The notes beneath the pieces were generated by a model, which worked only from the letters and a program-made list of their open reading frames with translations, made no database searches and was not told where the DNA came from. Made by a program: the position numbers and the translations under genes. DNA of 64,000 nucleotides from Bacteroidaceae bacterium. Lineage in GTDB: Bacteria; Bacteroidota; Bacteroidia; Bacteroidales; Barnesiellaceae_A. The stretch spans positions 16,728-80,727 of the forward strand of contig JAFQRE010000011.1 in NCBI GenBank assembly GCA_017410245.1, written 5' to 3'. Numbering within the stretch: position 1 is the stretch's first letter; the number at the start of each line of letters is the position of its first letter. Shown here piece after piece: positions 28,112 to 35,316 of this stretch.

Positions 28112-30475
28112 TTATTTGATTATTAATTTATATGTTTTATTATCTATTCTTACAACATAGATACCCGCATTCAGGTCTATAACATTGTCGCCTTGTTTGC
28201 CGTCAATCGATGCTGTTTTAAAACCGGCTATGTCGTAAACTTCGATCGTAGCATCTTGCGCCAAGACTGCATGCAACAACTTGCCCGATACATACAACAC
28301 ATTATCATCTTTTTCAACAGCATCGACGCTTGTGTCGTACAATTGCACGCGGGTCTTATCGGAAATTTCCGATACATAGTCAATAAAGTTTTTGGTGCGC
28401 TGAGCCATTACACTATAGTTGTATGCTGGAGCCTCTTTGCGTATTCTGTTAATGGCTACACTGTTTTCTTCTGTATAGTATAGTTTGTAGGGGCGTTCTA
28501 CCACCGAGCCGGCTTTAGCTACAGAAGCGACGACTTTTACATCATCTATAAAGAAAGCACCTGCTTGACTCATAAATGCCAAATATACAGGTTTGTCGCC
28601 AAGGTCCATATTGGGGAATGCAACAGAGCCTTCAACAGAGCCTGATGCTTCGCCACACTCAACAGAGAGCCCGTAGAGAGCTTCAGAATCGGTATAGTCT
28701 TCCATTACAATTACCCATATCACATCGTTGGCCTCTACGTTATGTAGTGTAAAGTCAACCGCAATAGGATTATTACCCAAAATCAATTGAGGAGAAATAA
28801 CCAATCCGGCCGAATACTCCGACGAGCCTTGTGTACCTGCCATACCCTTCACCATATAAGGTGCTGTCAATATCCAATCAAACTCAGCGAGACTATTATC
28901 AGCAAGGTTATATATACCCTCATTGGGATTATAGGGCGAATTTATGGTGCCTTTGTTTATAGAGTTGAAATCTTCCGAGAGGATAACAACCTCTTCATTG
29001 GCAGTCTTTGTTTCGTACTCTTGGTTTACATACAATTTGTAGTTACCGGCGTTGGGCAATCTCTCCCAATTGGCAGTAAATCCTGTCTCAGACACTCCGG
29101 TAGCGGGCAATGTTGTGGGTGCCAATCCTATCAATCCATCTACCCACATATCTTTAGAAGGTGCCGACACTATTTCTCCATCGGTTTGCTTTACATTATA
29201 ATAGTGCTCCTTGGTAGGATCTATATCGGTCACGACACAATAATTTTCTGTCACGAAGGTATCGGTGATAAGTTCATACGGAACTTGTTGAGAAGCATAG
29301 TCAATCTGAATGTCGTCTATGGCAAAAGTCACTTTGTTTATAGAGCTGCAACTCATTCTTATCTGAGTAACATAGTCGCCCAAAACATCACCCTCCAGTA
29401 CATAGTAGCCGCCCTCTTCTTCCATCCAATAATTGGGAATGGCTGCAATTACTGTCCACTCATCGCCACTCTTCACCTCTACGCACACCAATGAGAAAAC
29501 ATAATCCTCACTCTCCATAGTGCTGGGCTTAATCCAGAAAGACATTTTGTGTATAGGTGCGGGCAATTCGGGGGTCAAGATATAATCTCCCTCGGCATCA
29601 AAGTTGAGAGCTTTATCGCCCGAATTATGGTTGCCCTCTTCGGTGCAAACATCTTTCTTGCCTTGTGAGCTTACATCAATAGTCCAACCCTCGGGATAAC
29701 CTGGATTTTCATCATTGATGGTTTTATTGTCTGCCTCAAGATTGAGGCTTTCGCAATCAAAAAGAATCGAACCGGGTTCTACTATTGTTTCGGGCCAATC
29801 TTTATAGTACACACTTAAGTAATAGCCGGTCTTGCCTTTAAGGTTGCTATCTACCCATTTTGCTTTAAACTCGGTTGTTGAGATATTCTCGGGTTCTACA
29901 ACTTCGACAACAGGAAGGATAGTTCTTTTACGCACAACCTTGATATCGTCAAGAAGAATTTCGCCCTTCATAGGGGTAAATTGGAATATACACTTGTCAT
30001 TGAAAACAGCCTCGTCGGTAGTCCAAGTATATTCTTTCCACTCATTACCGAGTGTAAAGTTGGTTGTTTCGAGACGGCCCGATGTATTGTCGCACAAGGC
30101 CAAATCCAAATCGCCACTCAATGGATTACTGTGCGCTCTTCTGGCTCGGAAGGTTATGGTTATTTCGCCATACAACTCCATTTCGGGTGTACTTATGTAG
30201 CCATAGCCCTTACCAAAATCGGGGTGAATATACTCAAGAAGGGCACACGCGCCTCCTGCCTGACACACATTATAACCAATCCAATTGGGTATTTTTGTAT
30301 ATTTACTATCTACATGAAATGATGGAGTTGTAATGCTCTTACCATCGGGATTTTCTTCACTTCCTGCTGTAAAGAGAGAGAAGTCTTCATCAATAACAAC
30401 TGTGGGCTCAACAGCCGACGCTGTAAATATTACAAATTGTGAGATAAACAGCGATAAAACTAATAATTTTTTCAT
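28112..30475 (-). CDS. Secreted surface protein with cleaved-adhesin (choice-of-anchor J) domains and T9SS signal
   Basis: 787 residues from the ATG at 30475; an upstream in-frame ATG adds ten residues without a signal-peptide start, so I take the MKKLLVLSLFISQFVIFTASA start. Three jelly-roll-like segments resemble cleaved-adhesin/choice-of-anchor J domains: VVIDEDFSLFTAG...ILLDDIKVV, ILFDCESLN...FAIDDIQIDY, and VILSEDFNSIN...FFIDDVKVV, each ending in the (I/F)DDI/V strand. Fibronectin III-like stretches lie between (STTEFKAKWV, ETGFTANWERL). The C-terminus (VYDIAGFKTA, NAGIYVVRIDNKTYKLII) is a type A T9SS signal. Likely a surface adhesin or protein-binding factor. Confidence 0.85.
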   Translation of the reverse strand: MKKLLVLSLFISQFVIFTASAVEPTVVIDEDFSLFTAGSEENPDGKSITTPSFHVDSKYTKIPNWIGYNVCQAGGACALLEYIHPDFGKGYGYISTPEMELYGEITITFRARRAHSNPLSGDLDLALCDNTSGRLETTNFTLGNEWKEYTWTTDEAVFNDKCIFQFTPMKGEILLDDIKVVRKRTILPVVEVVEPENISTTEFKAKWVDSNLKGKTGYYLSVYYKDWPETIVEPGSILFDCESLNLEADNKTINDENPGYPEGWTIDVSSQGKKDVCTEEGNHNSGDKALNFDAEGDYILTPELPAPIHKMSFWIKPSTMESEDYVFSLVCVEVKSGDEWTVIAAIPNYWMEEEGGYYVLEGDVLGDYVTQIRMSCSSINKVTFAIDDIQIDYASQQVPYELITDTFVTENYCVVTDIDPTKEHYYNVKQTDGEIVSAPSKDMWVDGLIGLAPTTLPATGVSETGFTANWERLPNAGNYKLYVNQEYETKTANEEVVILSEDFNSINKGTINSPYNPNEGIYNLADNSLAEFDWILTAPYMVKGMAGTQGSSEYSAGLVISPQLILGNNPIAVDFTLHNVEANDVIWVIVMEDYTDSEALYGLSVECGEASGSVEGSVAFPNMDLGDKPVYLAFMSQAGAFFIDDVKVVASVAKAGSVVERPYKLYYTEENSVAINRIRKEAPAYNYSVMAQRTKNFIDYVSEISDKTRVQLYDTSVDAVEKDDNVLYVSGKLLHAVLAQDATIEVYDIAGFKTASIDGKQGDNVIDLNAGIYVVRIDNKTYKLIIK

Positions 30476-30502
30476 ATTATAATTTTTACTAATGATTTTA
30501 GG

Positions 30503-30510
30503 CAAATCTA
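30503..30510 (-). promoter_or_regulatory. Possible -7 element for the surface-protein pair
   Basis: Minus strand reads TAGATTTG (plus CAAATCTA), matching TAnnTTTG, 28 bases before the start at 30475. No -33 TTG is seen at the usual distance. Confidence 0.35.
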
Positions 30511-30638
30511 ATAAAAAAACTAAATTTTACCCCCCCTAAACATTTTTTAACACTGTTTAATGCACATTGATATTAAACGATCTTTTTGCTGATTATCAAT
30601 ATCACATAATAAACACTCCTCACAACTAAAGCTCAATA

Positions 30639-30803
30639 ATGTCGCTCGACGAGCATTTCCATTCGATAAAAGACGCGCTTGCCAAATCAAACCACATATA
30701 TCGCGATTGTGCAGTCCTACATCGCAGCAACGGGCTACCGTTGCGACTGCTCTATGTGGGTAGTGGTACCGGACTGAATGCCACTGTTACTGCTGTAATG
30801 TAA
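30639..30803 (+). pseudogene. Remnant of mnmD (tRNA mnm5s2U methyltransferase, DUF752 family)
   Basis: A 54-codon open stretch, too short to be a whole gene, reads MSLDEHFHSIKDALAKSNHI and then LRLLYVGSGTGLNATVT before a stop. DEHYHSxxGAxxES followed about 25 residues later by a GTGLNA S-adenosylmethionine loop is the N-terminal signature of MnmD methyltransferases, which are normally 220 residues or more. The first ~25 residues and the rest of the catalytic domain are missing, and an in-frame stop lies just upstream at 30627-30629. It is most likely a decayed fragment left by rearrangement. Expression is unknown. Confidence 0.55.
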
Positions 30804-30965
30804 CATTAGCTGCATTTGCTTGGCTATAGACTACTTCGACAGGAAGCTGTAAGATATAATAGAAACTTTCTCTGTTTATTTTGTTTTATTGATGCGGTTT
30901 ATTGCTCGAAATTTTGTCTATTGATGTTCTATGTTCCATGATATTTGCATATTATTGTATATTTG

Positions 30966-30996
30966 TTTGTTAATTGGTAAATTATTTGTACATTTG
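30966..30996 (+). promoter_or_regulatory. Promoter of the IdeS-like lipoprotein gene
   Basis: TTTG at 30966-30969, 19 bases, TACATTTG at 30989-30996: a full Bacteroidota promoter about 70 bases before the start codon at 31065. Confidence 0.7.
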
Positions 30997-31064
30997 CAAA
31001 AACGAGAATTGGTTAAATTGTAAAATAATATGGCACATTGTGACCGCACATAAATGAGAGTTTG

Positions 31065-32546
31065 ATGAAGAGATTATCTATATTACCCATACTATGTATA
31101 GCTATGTTTGTAGCTTGCAATCTTGAAGATGTTTATATTGTTGTTAAAGAGGGTATTACGCTTAAAACCGATACTCGGGAGATTGTGGCCGATAGTGTTG
31201 ATATGGTTACTTTTATGGTCAAGTCGGCAGGTAAAGACGTAACTGCAAGTAGTACTATCTATGATGCTTCAACCGAGTTGCCTTTAGAAGGGTTTTCTTT
31301 TGTTACCTCTCGGCCCGATACTTTCAGTTTTTATGCCCGGCGTGGTGATGTACGCTCCAAGACTATTACAATAGTTGCAGTACCTATACCCGAGAATAGC
31401 TCCGACACCATATCACCCGACACCGTACCCTCGGTTCAGCCCGATACTGTACCTCCGGTTCAGCCCGACACCGTACCCCCTGTTCAGCCTGATACTGTAC
31501 CTCCGGTTCAGCCCGACACCGTACCCCCTGTTCAGCCTGATACTATACCTCCGGTTCAACCCGACACCGTACCTCCTGTTCAACCCGACACTGTACCCCC
31601 TGTTCATCCTGATACTGTACCTCCGGTTCAACCCGATACTGTACCTCCGGTTCAGCCTGATACTGTACCACCGGTTCAACCTGATACTGTACCTCCGGCC
31701 CCTCCGGTAGTTGAAGGTACTACTATTGTCTTTGCCAGGGGTGTAACACGTGAGAGTGGTTGGTACGATGTCAATAAGCGAGGCAATGGGCAGTCGCATG
31801 GCGATATAAATATGTGCTGGGCGGCATCGACTTCCAATATCATAGAGTGGTGGCAAGACCGTTACCGCGAGGCCGGATATGAGTTACCTGAGGGCGCAGT
31901 TACCGGCCCGGGCGAAACCTATGAGCTGGCTTTGATGGAACTCTTTCATGAGCAGTGGGACAACTCGCGTGGAGGCCATGTATATCATGCCGTTCCTTGG
32001 TATTTCGAGGGCATCAATATCTGTGCAGAGGCTTCTCCCGGCTCGCAGTCGCAGCCATTAGACGATGCGTCGGGCGGCTACTACAAAGAGGTGTGGAGCA
32101 ATATATATCCGCATCTATATCATGAGTACGACTATCTGGGGCTCTATACAGGCCTATATGTTGGCGAGTTCAACAACTATATGTTATGGGGTACAGGTGC
32201 CGGCTATGACCTATCGGACGAGGAGCGTCACCGCATTTTCTCCAACTACGTCATTGAGTTGATGAGTAGGGGAATGATATCTATGGGTATAGCCTTGGCG
32301 GCTAACTTAAGTTCGTTACACCATGCAACAACTCTGTGGGGCTATGAGGTAGATAATGCTACGGGACTCGTTACCAAAGTGTGGATTACCGACTCTGACG
32401 ATATGGATCGCGACCCCAAAGTGCCTGTCTTGCATGAATATACGGTGAGCGTGAGTGGTAGTAGAACTATCAAACTGTCGGGTGAACCTTATGGCGCATG
32501 CTATGTGGTGACCTTGGTAGCCGTCTCGGGGTACGATATGTTCTGA
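31065..32546 (+). CDS. Lipoprotein with IdeS/Mac-type (C66) cysteine peptidase domain on a PDTVPPVQ repeat stalk
   Basis: 493 residues from the ATG at 31065 (a TTG one codon earlier is open but unlikely). Lipobox FVAC places the lipidated cysteine at residue 18. Residues 25-106 form an Ig-like domain (LKTDTREIVADSVDMVTFMV). Residues 118-213 are twelve PDTVPPVQ units. The C-terminal domain from about 220 follows the streptococcal IgG endopeptidase IdeS/Mac: GWYDVNK, Cys251 in MCWAASTSNIIEWW, His420 in HHATTLWGYEVD, and Asp443/Asp445 in VWITDSDDMD, in the same order and context as the IdeS catalytic set. It is anchored rather than secreted free. Whether it cuts immunoglobulin is unknown. It ends 13 bases from the convergent GH25 gene. 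Confidence 0.85.
   Translation: MKRLSILPILCIAMFVACNLEDVYIVVKEGITLKTDTREIVADSVDMVTFMVKSAGKDVTASSTIYDASTELPLEGFSFVTSRPDTFSFYARRGDVRSKTITIVAVPIPENSSDTISPDTVPSVQPDTVPPVQPDTVPPVQPDTVPPVQPDTVPPVQPDTIPPVQPDTVPPVQPDTVPPVHPDTVPPVQPDTVPPVQPDTVPPVQPDTVPPAPPVVEGTTIVFARGVTRESGWYDVNKRGNGQSHGDINMCWAASTSNIIEWWQDRYREAGYELPEGAVTGPGETYELALMELFHEQWDNSRGGHVYHAVPWYFEGINICAEASPGSQSQPLDDASGGYYKEVWSNIYPHLYHEYDYLGLYTGLYVGEFNNYMLWGTGAGYDLSDEERHRIFSNYVIELMSRGMISMGIALAANLSSLHHATTLWGYEVDNATGLVTKVWITDSDDMDRDPKVPVLHEYTVSVSGSRTIKLSGEPYGACYVVTLVAVSGYDMF
31416..31703 (+). repeat. Twelve tandem 24-base repeats encoding PDTVPPVQ
   Basis: 288 bases, exactly 12 units of 24, inside the IdeS-like gene. Units vary mainly at third codon positions (gtacctccggttcag against gtaccccctgttcag), with amino-acid variants at unit 1 (PSVQ), unit 6 (PDTI), unit 8 (PPVH) and the last (PPAP). 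They form a proline-rich rigid stalk between the membrane anchor and the peptidase. Confidence 0.95.
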
Positions 32547-32559
32547 GACTGCTTGGAGA

Positions 32560-33315
32560 TTACTTTCTCTTAAATCTACGCTTGAGCGTGATGTTGATAA
32601 TCTCCTTATCTTCGTGTAGTGTATTCAAATCTACATACCCTTCTATACCCTCTACTATGCCTCGGTTGCTATATTGCCAGATGGTGTGTTCTCGTTTGTC
32701 CTCAAGTGAGGGGGTGGGTTTGAACTTGTATGCTCCATAGCGGGCTATCCATAATATATGGTCGTCGAACGAGCGTTGTAGCAGGTAATTGTAGAAACGT
32801 TGATGGGTATAGATGATGGGACGTGTGCCCCATTGCTCGACAATCATGGCCGAGAACTTATCTAAGCTGTCGCATATCTGTTTACTGGGTTTGCGTCCTT
32901 TCTCCTCTATATCTACTACAGGTATAAGGTCTTGGGTGCTTATATCTACAGCATTCATGAAGTTGCGATATTGTAGTGCTACCGGTACATCGGGGTGGAA
33001 GTAGTGATAGCTACCTACAGCAAGGCCGGCATTGCGAGCTCCCCGGGTGTTGCGATGGTACATGGTGTCTTGATGCGACGAACCTTCCGAGGCCTTGATG
33101 TAAACAAACTTGATGTTGGTCTCTTGTGCTACCTCTTCCCAGTCGATATGGCCTTGGTAATGCGACACATCAATACCTTGTTTATCCCATTCGCCACACG
33201 CCCCCACGTTGTCCGATTGGTGTGTGAGTATGTAGCACAATGCACCCATGGCTACTACCATTATGACTATAAGGCTCCACTTGGTTATATGTCGTCGAGA
33301 GTTGTCGTTTTTCAT
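32560..33315 (-). CDS. GH25 lysozyme-type muramidase, membrane-anchored
   Basis: 251 residues. One N-terminal membrane segment (WSLIVIMVVAMGALCYIL) with a short basic cytoplasmic head, then a GH25 barrel: GIDVSHYQGHIDW with the conserved Asp, FVYIKASEG, GSYHYF, PVVDIEE with the catalytic Glu region, IIYTH, LWIARYG and IWQYSN. Cleaves the glycan of peptidoglycan. Final gene of the minus-strand run that starts at aroA, 27 bases after tsaE. Often found at this position in Bacteroidales; a role in cell-wall remodelling is inferred. Confidence 0.93.
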   Translation of the reverse strand: MKNDNSRRHITKWSLIVIMVVAMGALCYILTHQSDNVGACGEWDKQGIDVSHYQGHIDWEEVAQETNIKFVYIKASEGSSHQDTMYHRNTRGARNAGLAVGSYHYFHPDVPVALQYRNFMNAVDISTQDLIPVVDIEEKGRKPSKQICDSLDKFSAMIVEQWGTRPIIYTHQRFYNYLLQRSFDDHILWIARYGAYKFKPTPSLEDKREHTIWQYSNRGIVEGIEGYVDLNTLHEDKEIINITLKRRFKRK

Positions 33316-33342
33316 CTTATTATTATGTTATGCAACAGACAA

Positions 33343-33762
33343 TTAGTTTTCTATCTCTATGCAACGAGTGTCATTGTCGGCAACGGTGATGCGCACAGTC
33401 ACAGTATCTTCGGGTAGCAGTGTAGCTATATTTTCGGGCCACTCTATAAAGCAGAGGTTGCCACTGTCGAAGTAGTCCATGCAGCCCATATCCAAGGCTT
33501 CGGCAGTTTGATTGATGCGATAGCAATCGAAGTGATATATGGTGTTGCCCGAGGCGGCAAGATATTCGTTGACGATGGCAAAGGTGGGACTGTTAATAAC
33601 ATCTTCAACGCCAAGTTCTTCGCATACCGCTTTGATAAATGTGGTTTTGCCGGCACCCATATTGCCATAGAAGGCGTAAATGGTGTTGTTGCCGATATGG
33701 TTGATAAAGGTACGAGCCGCATCGCGCAGTTGGTCGAGACTCTCTATTTCTATTTTTATCAT
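33343..33762 (-). CDS. tsaE: tRNA threonylcarbamoyladenosine biosynthesis ATPase TsaE
   Basis: 139 residues, the usual size. Walker A is [10 protein letters not shown] near residue 34; [10 protein letters not shown] and the HFDCYRI segment are TsaE hallmarks, and FIEWPENI near the C-terminus completes the pattern. Works with TsaB, TsaC and TsaD to make the t6A base next to the anticodon of ANN-decoding tRNAs. Lies 9 bases after porX on the same strand. Confidence 0.96.
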   Translation of the reverse strand: MIKIEIESLDQLRDAARTFINHIGNNTIYAFYGNMGAGKTTFIKAVCEELGVEDVINSPTFAIVNEYLAASGNTIYHFDCYRINQTAEALDMGCMDYFDSGNLCFIEWPENIATLLPEDTVTVRITVADNDTRCIEIEN

Positions 33763-33771
33763 TATGTTTTC

Positions 33772-35316
33772 TTATTTGGCTGTGAGGGTTATGAGGGGTA
33801 TCATCATCTCTTCGAGCGAGATACCGCCATGTTGGAATGTGTTCTTATAGTAGCTCACGTAGTAGTTGTAGTTGTTGGGGTAGGCAAAGAAGTCGCGGTT
33901 GGTGGCAAAAACATAGGTCGAGCTAATGTTGGGTGAAGGTAATCCGTAGAGTTTGGGATTTTTTATCTCATACACTTGCTTGGGATTGTAACTGAGCGAC
34001 TTACCTACCTTGTACCGCAAGTTGGTATTGGTGTTCTTATCGCCAATAACCTTGATGGGGTTATCAACGTGGACCGTACCATGGTCGGTAGTGAGTATCA
34101 CCTTATATCCGCTCTCGGCTATTTTCTTGAAGAGGTCGATGGCCGATGAGTGGCGGAACCACGACTCGGTGAGTGAGCGATATGCCGCCTCGGTAGAGGC
34201 CAATTCGCGCATCATCTTCGACTCGGTGCGGGCATGCGACAGCATATCGATGAAGTTGAGCACGCACACGTTGAGCGGTTTGTCGGTGAAGCGAGAGAAG
34301 TTTTGCAACAGCTTTTCTCCATAGGCATTCTCGTTTATCTTGTTGTAGGTAAACTCATAGTTCTTGCGGAAGCGGTCGAGCTGAGTCTGTATCAGCGGGG
34401 CTTCGTTGAGGTTTTTGCCCTCTTCCTCATCTTCATCTACCCACAGGTCGGGAAACATTTCAGCAATCATGTTGGGCATCAATCCCGAGAAGATGGCATT
34501 GCGTGCATATTGTGTGGCGGTGGGTAAGATGCTGCAATACAACTCCTCCTCGGCAGTGAAATAGTTGCTGATGAGGGGCTGAATGATGCGCCATTGGTCG
34601 AGCCGGAAGTTGTCGATGAGTATAAAGAATAGCTTCTCGCCCTTGTCGAGCATGGGGAATACACGTTTTTTGAACAGTTCATGACTCATCATGGGGTGCT
34701 CGTCGGTGGTAATCCAGCGCTCATAGTTTTTCTTGATGAACTTGGCAAATGCGACATTGGCCTCGACCTTCTGCATACGCAGTAGGTCGTCCATATTGGT
34801 TGTCTCGGCGTGAGCCAACTCTAAGTCCCAATATACAAGTTTGCGATATACCTCGTTCCACTCTTCCCACGAAGTCGAGTCATTGATAAGCGATCCTATA
34901 CGACTGAACTCTTGTTGATAGTTGCTTGTGGTTTCGCCCGAAATAATCTCGCGGCTGTGCAGATTTTTCTTTATCGAGAGAAAAATCTGATTGGGGTTTA
35001 CGGGCTTTATGAGGTAGTCGGCAATCTTGTTACCGATGGCTTGGTTCATGATATCCTCTTCCTCGCTTTTGGTAATCATTACCACCGGTATCTCAGGGTG
35101 GTGCTCCTTGATGCGGCTCAGCGTTTCGAGTCCACTCAATCCGGGCATATTCTCATCGAGAATAATGAGGTCGAACTTCTGAGCCTCGCAGGCTTCCAGT
35201 GCATCGAGTCCGTTCGATACGGTGGTGAGTTCGTAGCCCTTCTGGGTGAGAAAGAGTATATGAGGTCGTAGCAGGTCTATTTCGTCATCTGCCCATAGTA
35301 TCATCGGGTTCTTCAT
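33772..35316 (-). CDS. porX: Response regulator with PglZ/alkaline-phosphatase domain, T9SS regulator PorX
   Basis: 514 residues from the ATG at 35316. An N-terminal receiver domain has WADDEIDLL, the phosphorylated Asp in LIILDENMPGLSG, and Lys in YLIKPVNP; the C-terminal half is a PglZ-type domain (LFFILIDNFRLDQW, MIAEMFPDLW, VCVLNFIDMLSH and the metal-site ILTTDHGT). This pair of domains defines PorX, which works with the PorY kinase and SigP to control type IX secretion genes. The in-frame extension upstream lies inside porW and is rejected. The start overlaps the porW stop by 32 bases, so translation of the two is probably coupled. Confidence 0.95.
   Translation of the reverse strand: MKNPMILWADDEIDLLRPHILFLTQKGYELTTVSNGLDALEACEAQKFDLIILDENMPGLSGLETLSRIKEHHPEIPVVMITKSEEEDIMNQAIGNKIADYLIKPVNPNQIFLSIKKNLHSREIISGETTSNYQQEFSRIGSLINDSTSWEEWNEVYRKLVYWDLELAHAETTNMDDLLRMQKVEANVAFAKFIKKNYERWITTDEHPMMSHELFKKRVFPMLDKGEKLFFILIDNFRLDQWRIIQPLISNYFTAEEELYCSILPTATQYARNAIFSGLMPNMIAEMFPDLWVDEDEEEGKNLNEAPLIQTQLDRFRKNYEFTYNKINENAYGEKLLQNFSRFTDKPLNVCVLNFIDMLSHARTESKMMRELASTEAAYRSLTESWFRHSSAIDLFKKIAESGYKVILTTDHGTVHVDNPIKVIGDKNTNTNLRYKVGKSLSYNPKQVYEIKNPKLYGLPSPNISSTYVFATNRDFFAYPNNYNYYVSYYKNTFQHGGISLEEMMIPLITLTAK

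Noticed and set aside
31413..31856. Minus-strand open frame of 147 codons rich in RYSIRLNRGYGVGL repeats
   Set aside because: It is the mirror of the 24-base repeats in the IdeS-like gene; multiples of three keep all frames open, and there is no promoter or family match.
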